A stretch of DNA of 64,000 nucleotides from Yamadazyma tenuis (lineage: Eukaryota > Ascomycota > Pichiomycetes > Serinales > Debaryomycetaceae). This document shows, piece after piece, positions 36,526 to 46,684 of the stretch; position 1 is the stretch's first letter, and each line of letters begins with the position of its first letter. A program made the translations under genes and the position numbers. The notes below the pieces were generated by a model that made no database searches, was not told the DNA's origin, and saw nothing but the letters and a program-made list of their open reading frames with translations. Where the stretch lies: assembly GCF_029203305.1 (NCBI RefSeq), contig NC_089464.1:1054001-1118000 (forward strand), in the 5' to 3' direction.

Positions 36526-38385
36526 TTAAACCTGTTGATCAATGAGTTTATCCAACTTCTGCTGTAGTTTCTTTAAGTGGGACCACTTTTTGGAATAGAA
36601 TCTCAATAATTCCAGGATTTCTGGGAGGTTTTCGAATTTGGTAGGATATTCAAGTACCACCTCTACACTGATTTTCAAACCCCAAATAAGAATAGATAAA
36701 TGAAGCAGCCAGGCCTCATTTAAAAGCACGAGATATGTAATGATGTTCTTGGCAGCAGTGAGTTTTACACCGGTCATCCGATTTTGCGGACCTTGAACCG
36801 GTAACAGAATAAGAATCGAGTTTCTTGAGACTCTCAGTATGATCTCCAACATATTATCATTATATCGGGAAAAACTGGAGCTCAAAGTGGAGATTTGTGG
36901 TACACCTTTCCCAATTTCGAAAAGAGGTTCCATATTACAGTTGTCATAACAATATCCAAACTCATCATATTGGAATAACCCCAAATAGTTAGCTTGACTT
37001 ACTCCAGACAATACTGAAGCGTTATCAATTGGTTTAAGGGCATTGATAAACTTGAGCAAGTATGCGTTGGTAGGGAGTTTGCTTGATATAGAACTGAAGG
37101 TCAAGTTTGAGTATTTAGGTTTGCCAAACAGGCTGCACCCTATGATCATACATATGCAGTTTATAACGTAAACGGACCATATAAGGCCCCTCCTGTGTTC
37201 TCTAATCTTTTCTGGAAGTGTTGAAGGATCTGCTTCCTCATCTAATTTCAACGAAACAGCAAGGTTGACGGCAGAAGAAATGTCATTCATATAGCCTACT
37301 GCACCTGAGGGGTACACTGTGAAGCTCATGGCCAAGAGCATATGAACCAACATCCGTACGAACTTGTTTTTTTCCAAACGTCCTAACAACAACAAAAACT
37401 GGCGAATCTTGAACTCAAGCAGGTCATTGAATTCCAGCAATCTGGTCTCGAAGTCCACGTCACCAAGAAATCTCCTCATGATCGGCTCGCTTAGTTTGTC
37501 TGTCAGCACCACTAGGATTATGGGGTATAATAGAAGATGGGGTAAGGTTCTAGTATCAAAATCTTCCCAGAAGATTGGTTCATAGATTATAGGAAGCATT
37601 TTGTTGAATTTAGCAAAGTAAATCGACAACAACTCTCGCATGTCTGATGTGGACATTTGGGTGTCTCCAATGGTGAACGCATTGATATCCTCCAAGTACC
37701 TGATGAGGTTTTGGTCGTAGTGGGAACCTTCTATTACTGTATTTTCCTTCTGCTGTCCAAGCAAAAATTCGTACAGTGACTTGAAGACATCACCCAGAGA
37801 GAGAATGAATCCGAACCGCTTATGAAGATATAGTGAAGTTATTTCGTCGGTAGATTCGGCATCTCTTGCAAGTTTTGGGTGATCTTCCTCGGTTTCTAGG
37901 TCCTGAGGAACAGGAGGATCAAGGTCTCTGTACTCAGAGATTTTGGGAAAATGTACATGGGACAAACCCTCCAACGATGGTACCATCAGGGGTCCTGGCG
38001 ACATGTAATTCCCGTTTAACATCAGTGGTATGGATGGTATAGGTGAATCGGCCGCTACAGGAATCAAAACCGTTGGAGATGGTTTTGCACGCTTCAGATT
38101 AAACTGTCGATTCACAGAAAGGAGTTCGTCTTTCGGGTCTGGGAAATTGTTTGTTGTGGTTTCCGGGACATTCAGCAGTTGATTTTTGGGTTGTTCCAGA
38201 GAAGTAGCCTGTGGTTTGGTGATAAGATCACAGGGTAGTTTCAGCTGAAAACAGTTTTCACAACCTTCTTTCTCGTACTCCAACCGCAACTCACACTTGG
38301 ATCTCTGTTTTCGACACCTCAGACAACAGACGAAAGTTCGTTTCCTCTTGTTATAGTTGGTGTCGAATGCTGGAAACACAAACAT
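36526..38385 (-). CDS. Zn2Cys6 transcription factor, paralogue of the gene at 29498-32230
   Basis: A 619-residue zinc-cluster regulator starting MFVFPAFDTNYNKRKRTFVC, with cluster cysteines at about 21, 24, 31, 42, 45 and 52. Further landmarks shared with the 910-residue protein at 29498-32230 are RFGFILSLGD, IRYLEDINAFTIGD and LLSIYFAKFNKMLPIIYEPIFW. It lacks the other protein's long Pro/Gln-rich spacer, which explains most of the size difference. The frame continues to a GTG at 38472 with another ATG at 38448. That ATG lies one base from the start of CWC15 on the other strand, and the MFVFPAF start is shared by both paralogues, so 38385 is chosen. No characterised orthologue is recognised. 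Confidence 0.85.
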   Translation of the reverse strand: MFVFPAFDTNYNKRKRTFVCCLRCRKQRSKCELRLEYEKEGCENCFQLKLPCDLITKPQATSLEQPKNQLLNVPETTTNNFPDPKDELLSVNRQFNLKRAKPSPTVLIPVAADSPIPSIPLMLNGNYMSPGPLMVPSLEGLSHVHFPKISEYRDLDPPVPQDLETEEDHPKLARDAESTDEITSLYLHKRFGFILSLGDVFKSLYEFLLGQQKENTVIEGSHYDQNLIRYLEDINAFTIGDTQMSTSDMRELLSIYFAKFNKMLPIIYEPIFWEDFDTRTLPHLLLYPIILVVLTDKLSEPIMRRFLGDVDFETRLLEFNDLLEFKIRQFLLLLGRLEKNKFVRMLVHMLLAMSFTVYPSGAVGYMNDISSAVNLAVSLKLDEEADPSTLPEKIREHRRGLIWSVYVINCICMIIGCSLFGKPKYSNLTFSSISSKLPTNAYLLKFINALKPIDNASVLSGVSQANYLGLFQYDEFGYCYDNCNMEPLFEIGKGVPQISTLSSSFSRYNDNMLEIILRVSRNSILILLPVQGPQNRMTGVKLTAAKNIITYLVLLNEAWLLHLSILIWGLKISVEVVLEYPTKFENLPEILELLRFYSKKWSHLKKLQQKLDKLIDQQV

Positions 38386-38449
38386 GATTATGGTTATAGG
38401 CAGCGGATAGCGCGCAAAAACTATCGCATTACCGTTTCTGCTCCACATA

Positions 38450-39070
38450 ATGACAACCAACCACAGACCCACACTTGAGAGTAAGAAGGGGAAGAAGAGA
38501 CCTATAGGTGACTCTGTAGTGCATGCAAGAGGCTTATCTCAGCAGACAGAGTTGAAATACCGATCTGATGCTCCATTTTATAATGTAAATGGCGATGAGG
38601 TGAAGAGGTTCAATGGGGAGGTGAATGCTCAGACTAAGCGTCTCAAGACAGAAAGAGATGAGGAGAGTTCAGGGCTGGTGAACACCAAATATGAGTCTCG
38701 AGATCCTGATGAAGTTGATGATAATACTATAAAAGAAGATGCCTCTGTGGATGATAATGATCCTGCTACCAGCAACTCGGAGGCTTTTGATGATGATTCA
38801 GACTCAGACTCAGACTCAGACTCCGATGAAGATTCGGAAGCGTTGCTCGCAGAGCTTGCCAACATCAAGAAAGAAAAAGAGGAGCAGAAGAAGCTCCAGG
38901 ATCAAAGACTATTGGATGCGAACCCTCTTCTATCTACTGCCACCAAAAAGAGTTGGAGAAAATCAGCATTCAGATCTGACAAAGACAACACTACCAAAGA
39001 CTCCAAGTTCACTACAAACTCGGTCGATTCTGACTACCATCAGACATTTCTTTCCAAGTTTGTCAGATAA
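38450..39070 (+). CDS. CWC15: Cwc15, spliceosome (NineTeen-related complex) component
   Basis: A 206-residue homologue of Cwc15/Cwf15/AD002, a component of the active spliceosome around Cef1 and Prp19. The N-terminus MTTNHRPTLESKKGKK matches the family's MTTxHRPxxExxxG start. The middle is acidic and ends in a Ser-Asp repeat (DSDSDSDSDSDEDSE). The conserved C-terminal half reads ALLAELANIKKEKEEQKK, NPLL and KKSWRKSAFR, ending TFLSKFVR. The start is 64 bp from the start of the divergent zinc-cluster gene. Its product is needed for splicing although genes in this window appear nearly intron-free. Confidence 0.93.
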   Translation: MTTNHRPTLESKKGKKRPIGDSVVHARGLSQQTELKYRSDAPFYNVNGDEVKRFNGEVNAQTKRLKTERDEESSGLVNTKYESRDPDEVDDNTIKEDASVDDNDPATSNSEAFDDDSDSDSDSDSDEDSEALLAELANIKKEKEEQKKLQDQRLLDANPLLSTATKKSWRKSAFRSDKDNTTKDSKFTTNSVDSDYHQTFLSKFVR

Positions 39071-39191
39071 GAGGATCTTTATTTTCAATTTATGTATTAA
39101 ATATCAAGAGACATTAAATAACGAATAATACACGTAAAACATAAACTCAACAAGTATAGCTCCCGTAGTTTTACAAATTTTTGACAGGCAT

Positions 39192-42100
39192 TTATGCCAA
39201 ATCGTGGGAGTGTCTCAATCTAGCATCCAAGTTAGCGATATCCTCCTTCAAACTGGCCTCTTCGACCGTTTTCACCAACTCCTTTGTACACCTCACTATG
39301 TCATGGCAGTTTCCTGCTAATCTTTGCTTCAATGACTTATCGGCGAACTCCAGATCTCTCTTTTCATCGTTAGAAGGCTTCGATAAGATATTCATCCGAT
39401 GGAAACAATCCTCCAAACTGTTGACGATCCAACTTCCGTGCTCTTTCAATTGAGCGTTTCTGGTTTGGTTCATCGAAGTGTTGGTAGCTTCTGTCATCTG
39501 CTTGATAACTTCGGTAACAGCTCTGGATTTCTGACTCAACTCTCCTCTGGTAGCATTAGGTTTTCTAATAGCTGTTAACAACACTTGAATGGTGTTGATT
39601 ACTTCCACAGTCTGATGCTCCAAGTAGAGCAACACTTGGGTTAAGGTGTTATCCGGATCATCAATATCAAACAAATCAACGTTAAATGAAGCAGCCGCCA
39701 TAGACTTCCTGTATTCTTGTCTTTGCTTGGCCTGGAAAGTTTTCTCATTATCCTCATCATTATCCTCATCATTATCCTCTTCTTTTCTTTCTTCTCTAGC
39801 ACGTTCTGGTTGATCAATAGTGACCTTCTTCTTCTGCACTCTCTGTACTGGAGGAATTTCAGCCGATTTCAAAGCAGACGACTCAGGCTTGGTGAGTTGT
39901 ACCTTGCGAATAACAGGCTCTTGGTCCTCTAGGGCAATAGTGCCATCAGAAGCAGCAGAAGAAGGAGCTCTGGTCTCGTCATCGTCTTCATCCATGAATC
40001 TGCTTCTAACCGATTGGAAAGATTTGTTTGGGTTGGGCGAAATTTCGAGATCTGAAGTACTTCCCTTAGATGGAGTAGTTTCTGCCGTTGAAGTTTGAAT
40101 ATTTTCACTGCTAGAATCATGGTTGCTTGAATCCTGCTTGGTCTCAATCACAGGTTCTTCCTTAGAGGTATTAGCGAATCTGTCCCGTATACTTTGGAAA
40201 ATACCCTTTCCTCTCGAGTTACTCCGAGCAAACGCTTCGTCCGTGTCACCTTGTTTGGAATTCAATTGAGCATTATCATCACCAAACACACTAGTAGCAA
40301 CGGGAGTGGCGATATTGGAACTTTCAGACTTGATTGAATTAACACTGAGATCAGCGGCACCGTTCAATTCTTTGCTCTTGGACTCGAATTTTTGAACTAT
40401 ATCTCTAGGAGACTTTTTCATCTCCAAAGAAGATCTGTTCAAAATAAAACTATTGCTCGTGGATTCATTTTCGCTCCCTGGAGGACTGAAGGATCCTCGC
40501 TTCTTATTGAACGGCGTGGTTGGTGGAGGGCTCTCGAACTGCTTAACTCTGTTCAAAACACTGGACTTTTTAGAAGGTGTGGTTCTAACATCGTCATTGA
40601 CGATTTGACCATGGCTCGTGTTGTCAATATTAGACAAGGAATCCGTCTGTTTTCCCGATTTTGAAGAAAAAGTATTGACCTTCTTTGTAGGTGTCGTTCC
40701 AAAATCATCATTGGCAATTTGACCATTGCTAGTGTTACCAATTTGACCATTGCTGGTGTTGCCAATAGTAGACAAGGAATCCGTCAGTTTTCCCAATTTC
40801 AAGGCCAAAGCATTGAACTTTCTAGGTTGGTTGCTTGGTGAGACATCCCTCGACACCTGAGAACTTGCCAATGAGCTTTCGCTATTGTTATCTTTCAATC
40901 TGTTGGCCATTCTCAAAGGTCTAACGCCAACCTCTGTGCTTGGATCGTCATTGACATTGGTAATACCTCTGTCTGAAGTATTAGACTGAGAAACTGGGGT
41001 GGCAGATTTGTTGAACTGCATACTTATGGAGTCATCATTGGTTAATTTACATATACCAATCAAATCACAAATGGAGAATACCAAACCACTTACAGACCTT
41101 TCAACAAGAACTTTTGGTAATAAGTTTGGGAAGACCGTGAAATGTCTCACCACAGTCAATAAATGGCTTGCAGCATCTCTTACCTGGATAGAAAGATCAT
41201 TGGAATTCAAGTGGTCTTTGTCACCCTGATTGGCAATATCATTAGAAACCAAGGAAAGAGTCGAAACTTTCTCAAAAAGAAGCTCCGAATCGAAAGACTT
41301 TTGATCAATGAAACTCATGAATACTTCTATTAAAGAATGTAATCGAGTAACAGAATCGAGGGAAATTAGCCCTTGATCTGAAACAAAAGACTTCAAATGG
41401 TCTTGATCCAAAAGAGAAGTATTGAAATCCTTATTGAGCTTTTCAGCTCTTAAATCTTCATACTTCTTTTGCCATATTAAAGTTTCATCCCTCAAGCTTT
41501 GATGTGTTGGTGGTTTCTTTGCAGGAGCGTCCAAGTTTGACAACTTGTCCAAGATGGTCTTCATTTGCTGATTCAACCCTTCCTTGGACTTGTCTCCTTG
41601 TGGGTCAACTGTGGAGGAAAAATCCTTTGATAACGTATTCATACTGCTACTTCTGGTGTGATCTTTGGTTGACGCATTGACAGAGTTTTTGAGCGACTGG
41701 TTCTCCAATCTTAAGGCAGCATTGGTAGATTTGACTTTCTCAAACTCTTGCGTCAACTGCTTGTAGTCTGCGTTATCTTGAAGGTTCAAAAGCCTGTTTT
41801 GAAACTCGCTCTTTGTTTGTTCCCATTCACTTCTTTCGTTATCAAACAACGATTTTTCCTTGGTTAAGGAGAAGTTTTTATCCAATACCTCTTTATGTTG
41901 TTTTTGTAACTCATCCAATTTGGCCTTTAACAGCTGTATTTCCTGATCCTTTGAATCGTCTTGCAATTCACGAGTACCTTTGGATGCAGAAAAGTCGGCA
42001 GGAGCACCGATGGCTGTATTAAGGCCCGTTCCTAGTTGTTTGACGCCTTTGAATTCATCTTCATTTATGTCGTTGAGATCTTCTGGGGTGGTAGCATCTC

Positions 42101-42716
42101 TAAGTTCAACTTCCTCTTCTTCTTCCTCATCACTGGACCAGGTCAAATTGGCCTTCGTGGGTACCACAGTTTTGCTGGAGACTCCAATGGTTTGGTTGGC
42201 CACTTCGGAAGACACTGAAGCCTTTGACACATTCGATTCTTCTTCAGGATCGGTCACTTGTTTTTCTGATACTTGCAGTTGACTACCAGTACTTAACACA
42301 GGCCCGGGTACTGAATTCACCAGCTTGGTGTCGGTAGGGCTCTTTGTGGTGACATATTCTTCAGAGTTTTGCAAACCCCTTCTTTCGATTTCAAACGATA
42401 TATCAGATACTAAATCCTTGAATCTGTGTTGTGCCAAAGTGCTCAACTTTTTTCTTGCATCGTTTCTACTGGGATGATAGGCCAGCTTGGGAAGCAAGTG
42501 GTCGGGCTCTCCACGAGACTCATCGATTCGTCTTCTTAATTCGTCGTACACATCGGTGGAAAGCTCTTTGAACTGGTTATTGGATAATCTTAAAAGTTTA
42601 CCTCTGGCATCAGCAGCCCGTGTTTTGTTTCTTGATCTGGTGCCTCTGGCGTCGCCGGAGATTTCGAGAAACTGCTTAAACACCGTCAAGTGATTGTTCA
42701 AGTTCTTCACGCTCAT
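39192..42716 (-). CDS. SPA2: Spa2, polarisome scaffold
   Basis: A 1174-residue polarity scaffold. The N-terminal Spa2 homology domain I contains two GIT-type repeats: KLLRLSNNQFKELSTDVYDELRRR and KLSTLAQHRFKDLVSDISFEIERR. A coiled coil follows (about residues 260-360), then a long Ser/Thr-rich region with internal near-repeats (GQIGNTSNGQI and PSKKS/PTKKV motifs), an acidic EDNDEDNDEDNE tract, and a conserved C-terminal helical domain (from about residue 1020) ending RHSHDLA. Spa2 binds Bni1, Pea2 and MAP-kinase kinases at growth sites and is needed for hyphal tips in Candida. The open frame reaches a TTG at 42785; the ATG at 42716 is used. Confidence 0.92.
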   Translation of the reverse strand: MSVKNLNNHLTVFKQFLEISGDARGTRSRNKTRAADARGKLLRLSNNQFKELSTDVYDELRRRIDESRGEPDHLLPKLAYHPSRNDARKKLSTLAQHRFKDLVSDISFEIERRGLQNSEEYVTTKSPTDTKLVNSVPGPVLSTGSQLQVSEKQVTDPEEESNVSKASVSSEVANQTIGVSSKTVVPTKANLTWSSDEEEEEEVELRDATTPEDLNDINEDEFKGVKQLGTGLNTAIGAPADFSASKGTRELQDDSKDQEIQLLKAKLDELQKQHKEVLDKNFSLTKEKSLFDNERSEWEQTKSEFQNRLLNLQDNADYKQLTQEFEKVKSTNAALRLENQSLKNSVNASTKDHTRSSSMNTLSKDFSSTVDPQGDKSKEGLNQQMKTILDKLSNLDAPAKKPPTHQSLRDETLIWQKKYEDLRAEKLNKDFNTSLLDQDHLKSFVSDQGLISLDSVTRLHSLIEVFMSFIDQKSFDSELLFEKVSTLSLVSNDIANQGDKDHLNSNDLSIQVRDAASHLLTVVRHFTVFPNLLPKVLVERSVSGLVFSICDLIGICKLTNDDSISMQFNKSATPVSQSNTSDRGITNVNDDPSTEVGVRPLRMANRLKDNNSESSLASSQVSRDVSPSNQPRKFNALALKLGKLTDSLSTIGNTSNGQIGNTSNGQIANDDFGTTPTKKVNTFSSKSGKQTDSLSNIDNTSHGQIVNDDVRTTPSKKSSVLNRVKQFESPPPTTPFNKKRGSFSPPGSENESTSNSFILNRSSLEMKKSPRDIVQKFESKSKELNGAADLSVNSIKSESSNIATPVATSVFGDDNAQLNSKQGDTDEAFARSNSRGKGIFQSIRDRFANTSKEEPVIETKQDSSNHDSSSENIQTSTAETTPSKGSTSDLEISPNPNKSFQSVRSRFMDEDDDETRAPSSAASDGTIALEDQEPVIRKVQLTKPESSALKSAEIPPVQRVQKKKVTIDQPERAREERKEEDNDEDNDEDNEKTFQAKQRQEYRKSMAAASFNVDLFDIDDPDNTLTQVLLYLEHQTVEVINTIQVLLTAIRKPNATRGELSQKSRAVTEVIKQMTEATNTSMNQTRNAQLKEHGSWIVNSLEDCFHRMNILSKPSNDEKRDLEFADKSLKQRLAGNCHDIVRCTKELVKTVEEASLKEDIANLDARLRHSHDLA

Positions 42717-44111
42717 TTCAACGTTGGTAGACCCGAGGGTGCTGAGAATTGATGTGTAGTTGTATGTGTTTACAAACAATTGCAAAGAAAAATTTTGTGT
42801 GCAAATGCGTTAGGAGAGTCACTGCGAAAAAATAAAATTCACAGAGACGCGGCGCGGTCAAGGCACTTCTTTCTGATGGATTGGACAATGGCCGTGTTTA
42901 TGTACAATAACAAGAATTTCACAACCCACTTTGTATGGAAGAAGGGGTGATTAGACTTCCAATACGAGTTTGTGGTTTCTCAGGTTCTGGTGCACTAGCC
43001 ACAACGAGCAACATTACAGGGCTTACAATCGTAGAAGCTCTCATTGAGCACATCTCTACACCCATAGTAACCAGAGCACTTTACACCCATAGTGTGTGGA
43101 TATTCCTTCAAGTACGTAATTTCCAGCTGCGTAGAAAGCAACAGTATCCCTTCCGGTTAAACCCCCGTACTTCAACCACCTACACCCGCCTGGATGAAAG
43201 CCTCGGCTGTAACCACTATTAGATAGGATGCTCATTATAAGAAGGCTTAAGATGGTTCAGGCGCAATTATTTGTTAAACGATGGTGGTAATGCACGGGCA
43301 ATGTGTATTTTCACCAACAATACGTACAGAGATGTACGCCGCGATGTGGTGCACCATTATGGTCTCAGTCGGTTCGAAATCATCAATATCCTATCCGTTT
43401 GCAATGATTAGCAGTGAACCTAATGTAAGATTCTGCCCCTTGCAATGGGTTATATACACGCCTCGCAGCGAAGGAGTTGACATTGGTTGGAAACTCCTTT
43501 AAGGAGCCAGTGAGTGACAGGTGTCCACAAAGAGTGAAATCAGGTTGTGGTGTGTTTAGATGGATGGGTGTGGGGTGGTGGAAGTGTGTCGCTGGGTGTG
43601 TGGGTGACTGTGTCGGTGACTGTGTGATTTTGTGGGTGTTTGGGTCTAGTATTTTTGTGCGGTGATTATTTTGCAACCCGCATAGGCTGCAACTGGACAT
43701 AGGAATTGTTGGAATAGTCGGAATACTTTGTTAAGCTGGACACCGATAATTATGGGGTAGAGGGCCGGGGCTGGAGATCATCATGAATAATAGAATTCAG
43801 GTGATGTTCAAATGGCACAGTGACGCATTGAGTTCTGGGTGAATAAGAGGTGGAAGTGTGGTGGTGTTTACTAACTGAATCCTATGAGCTTGTTGTGAAT
43901 GGTTGAATGGTTGAATGGTAGTTGTAATGCTTGTAATTCTTGTAATGCTTGTAATGCTTGTAATCCTTCTGATTCCTGTTATCCCTGTAATTCCTGTTAT
44001 CCCTGTTATCCCTGTCTATCCCGCTCGGCCCTGTCATCTACCTGTCGTAATACACTTCCCCATCCTTCTCATGAATATACTTCATTATCTATGTACAATC
44101 TACTTACATGA
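42717..44111. other. Large gene-free region between SPA2 and MRPL15
   Basis: About 1.4 kb: SPA2 promoter on the left, MRPL15 3' flank on the right. No open frame shows family resemblance, including a 95-codon ATG frame at 42935-43222. Around 43540-43660 the plus strand is strongly G/T-rich with TGTGGGTG-like repeats, and a nonamer minisatellite occupies 43924-44022. I see no RNA gene or transposon end. Confidence 0.45.
43924..44022. repeat. Nine-base minisatellite, eleven units
   Basis: Eleven head-to-tail 9-bp units. The first five are GTAATGCTT-like and the last six GTTATCCCT-like, so the array shifts from one variant to another along its length. A short 8-bp GGTTGAAT repeat sits just before it. 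It ends about 90 bp beyond the MRPL15 stop codon, outside coding sequence. Confidence 0.85.
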
Positions 44112-44822
44112 CTACGTGGCTTCCTGGGCCTGCTTCACATCCGCCTCCACCACATCCCGAGTTATGGTCTCCACCTCAGGGAATATTTTCTCGTTGATAA
44201 ACTCTTCAGCTACTTTTTTTCCATGGGTAAAATGAACCGCTCCAATCATCGCATACACCATCTGTGCACTCACCTTCATCTCTCCACTGGCCTCAAAGTT
44301 CAACCCCTGCGTGCTGTAACTGTTCCAGAACATCACTGAATTCAACTTGTTAAGTTTGGCAAAAACACCCAACGATAATCTACCAGCCAATTCTCTCGAC
44401 ATGGGCTGCCCCAAAACATCCAAGTTCTTGTTATTTATCGCCAACTCGTTGACACTCGAACTCTTGGACGGCTGTTCGATGACCAATTTGGCCAAATGCA
44501 AATTCAATATCTTTGATCCCATGGCACTCAACTTCTCGTTATATGGCTTGATACCATTGGCAAACGACTTATGAGTTATTACCTGCAACGCAAGCTCGTT
44601 GCCGATATGGAACTTGTCACTGAGAAAGTCCTGGATGTATTTGACGTTCTGGTGAACATCATTGTCGTATTTGTGCCCGTCGCTGGTGGTGAACACCTCG
44701 AGAGGGTCTTTTTTCAACCCACTTAATCTGGGACCCTTGTGCAAATATATGTTTCGGGATGCTTGTGAAGGTATGTGAGTAACCCTCGTCACCCTGCTGG
44801 CCATGACCCTGAAATTGTTCAT
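44112..44822 (-). CDS. MRPL15: Mitochondrial large-subunit ribosomal protein mL57 (Mrpl15)
   Basis: A 236-residue mitochondrial ribosomal protein with a degenerate RNase III fold. The basic N-terminus (RVMASRVTRVTHIPSQASRNIYLH) is a plausible import presequence. The fold is marked by YIQDFLSDKFHIGNELALQVITHKSFANG and the helix GSKILNLHLAKLVIE, with MVYAMIGAVHFTHG near the end. RNase III catalytic acidic residues are missing, as known for mL57 and mL44. The length favours mL57 (Mrpl15, 253 aa in S. cerevisiae) over mL44 (Mrpl3, 390 aa). Start: ATG at 44822, with a second ATG six codons in. It is divergent from ROK1, with 120 bp between starts. Confidence 0.82.
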   Translation of the reverse strand: MNNFRVMASRVTRVTHIPSQASRNIYLHKGPRLSGLKKDPLEVFTTSDGHKYDNDVHQNVKYIQDFLSDKFHIGNELALQVITHKSFANGIKPYNEKLSAMGSKILNLHLAKLVIEQPSKSSSVNELAINNKNLDVLGQPMSRELAGRLSLGVFAKLNKLNSVMFWNSYSTQGLNFEASGEMKVSAQMVYAMIGAVHFTHGKKVAEEFINEKIFPEVETITRDVVEADVKQAQEAT

Positions 44823-44862
44823 AGTTGCCAGTGTGCTATTGAATGGTAAAGAAACCTCAAAA

Positions 44863-44931
44863 AAAAATTTTCATCAACTAGTCGCACCCAAACGGTCCTG
44901 CACTAAATCTATCTGTTTGTCTCATCTCATC
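44863..44931. promoter_or_regulatory. RRPE-like and PAC-like motifs before ROK1
   Basis: AAAAATTTTCA at 44863-44873 is an RRPE core read on the minus strand. CTCATCTCATC at 44921-44931 contains two overlapping GATGAG cores on the minus strand, the centre of the PAC element. Both lie in the 120-bp divergent MRPL15/ROK1 promoter, 12-80 bp before the ROK1 ATG. Confidence 0.55.
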
Positions 44932-44942
44932 TTCACATACTC

Positions 44943-46613
44943 ATGGATATCTTTAGAGTATTATCAAGAGGTGCCAGCCTTAGGAAAAGCAAACAATATA
45001 GTGCAGACTTCTCATTGCCCACTCAAGGTGAGCTCTCCACCGAGACCCGCAAGGAGAAGACCTTACAGCACGAGATCGATAAAGAAACAGATTTCTTCCA
45101 CACAAAGAGAAGTACCAACATTGAACCACAAGATCAACACCAACTCGCCACCGATGAACCTGCAAATGTTGTCACTGAGGTACCAGAAGTTCCTCCATTG
45201 CAAATATCCACTGAGGAGGACGCAGCTACCTTCCGGAAAATAAACAAGTCCAAAGTGTCTGGGAACGATATTCCGATGCCAATAGGATCTTTTGAAGATT
45301 TGATTTCCCGGTACGACATCAACAAGAAACTCCTCGATAATTTGCTCCGCTCCGAGTTCGTTGAACCCACGCCCATTCAGTGTGAATCTGTACCCGCCAT
45401 CCTAAACGAACGGGATTTAATTGCATGTGCACCTACTGGATCCGGTAAGACCTTAGCATACTTGATACCTTTGTTGCAGAAGTTTACTGCGACGCCGCCG
45501 GTGAAGAACTCGGGCATCAAGTGTCTTATCATCTCACCTACTAATGAGTTAGCCACTCAGATTTTCCAGAACTTGGATATCTTGAGCAGAGGGTTCAACT
45601 TGAAGTTGGGAATATTGTCCAAGCAATTGGCCAACAAGTTGACTGAAAAATCCGTCAACAGCGACAAACATGACATTCTTGTGGCCACTCCTTTAAGGCT
45701 CATTGGCCTCATCAAGAGCGAGTCCATAAACTTGTCCAAAGTGCAAAACTTGGTGGTTGACGAAGCAGATAAGTTGTTTGAGCAGGGATTTCTCCAGCAA
45801 ACCGATACGATTTTGGCGAGTTTAAACTCAAAAAACGTTCAGAAAACCATGTTTTCAGCAACCATCCCGTCTGGAGTCGAGGAAATTTGTCAGGCCATCA
45901 TGATAGACCCATTGAGAGTGATTATTGGTCATAAAGAAGCTGCCAGCAACACCATTGACCAGAAACTCATTTTCACCGGAAACGAAGAGGGAAAGCTTTT
46001 GGCCATCAGACAGCTCATTCAAGACGGTGAGTTCAAACCGTCCATCATCATTTTCTTACAGTCCATCATCAGGGCCAAGTCGTTGTTCCATGAATTGTTA
46101 TACGATAAGCTCAATGTGGATGTGATCCACGCAGAAAGAACCCCTAAACAGCGAGAAGAGGTGATAAAACGGTTCAAAAATGGAGATATCTGGGTTCTTA
46201 TCACCACTGACGTGTTGGCCAGAGGTGTGGACTTCAAAGGGGTCAACTTGGTGATAAACTACGATGTTCCGCAGAGCGCACAAGCGTATGTGCATCGAAT
46301 TGGAAGAACCGGAAGAGGAGGGAAACAGGGAAAAGCCATCACGTTCTTCACCAAAGAAGACAACAAGCTCGTGAAGCCCATCATAAACGTGATGAAGCAA
46401 TCGGGATGTGAAAGTGGATATTCAGAGTGGATGGAGAACATAGACAAGCTTACCAAGAAAGACAAGCAGTTGTTGAAAAAAAATCAGATCACCAGAAAGG
46501 GAATCAGTACGGTTCCCAAAGTAGTGAGCCACAAGCGTAAGCAGAAGCAGCAGATGATCGAGGCATCAAAAAGAAGAAAGCATATGGAAACCGAGGAAGC
46601 TGCTTCAGAGTAG
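44943..46613 (+). CDS. ROK1: Rok1, DEAD-box RNA helicase of 40S ribosome biogenesis
   Basis: An ATP-dependent RNA helicase acting in the early 18S rRNA pathway. The 556-residue protein starts [12 protein letters not shown], as in Rok1. Helicase motifs appear in order: Q-motif region [14 protein letters not shown], motif I APTGSGKT, motif Ia SPTNELATQ, motif II DEAD in [13 protein letters not shown], motif III SAT in MFSATIP, the C-terminal lobe IIIFLQSI and [11 protein letters not shown], and motif [12 protein letters not shown]. The basic C-terminal tail ([12 protein letters not shown] and ASKRRKH) suits nucleolar RNA binding. Length is close to S. cerevisiae Rok1 (564 aa). It converges with ATP20 at 71 bp. 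Confidence 0.95.
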   Translation: MDIFRVLSRGASLRKSKQYSADFSLPTQGELSTETRKEKTLQHEIDKETDFFHTKRSTNIEPQDQHQLATDEPANVVTEVPEVPPLQISTEEDAATFRKINKSKVSGNDIPMPIGSFEDLISRYDINKKLLDNLLRSEFVEPTPIQCESVPAILNERDLIACAPTGSGKTLAYLIPLLQKFTATPPVKNSGIKCLIISPTNELATQIFQNLDILSRGFNLKLGILSKQLANKLTEKSVNSDKHDILVATPLRLIGLIKSESINLSKVQNLVVDEADKLFEQGFLQQTDTILASLNSKNVQKTMFSATIPSGVEEICQAIMIDPLRVIIGHKEAASNTIDQKLIFTGNEEGKLLAIRQLIQDGEFKPSIIIFLQSIIRAKSLFHELLYDKLNVDVIHAERTPKQREEVIKRFKNGDIWVLITTDVLARGVDFKGVNLVINYDVPQSAQAYVHRIGRTGRGGKQGKAITFFTKEDNKLVKPIINVMKQSGCESGYSEWMENIDKLTKKDKQLLKKNQITRKGISTVPKVVSHKRKQKQQMIEASKRRKHMETEEAASE

Positions 46614-46684
46614 TGTGTATTTTAATAAATATCAATAACTGTTTATTCTAGGAATATATGGATACATGCGATGGTAAAGTACAA

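Noticed and set aside
42935..43222. 95-codon ATG frame in the SPA2-MRPL15 gap
   Set aside because: No motif or family pattern and no clear coding bias; left out as unsupported.
43360..43390. GGTTCGAAATC B-box-like sequence
   Set aside because: No D-arm or acceptor pairing at the right distance, so not a tRNA.
43899..44111. Cys/Asn-repeat small protein read through the nonamer array
   Set aside because: The repeat unit of nine bases automatically gives a periodic peptide; nothing else supports translation.
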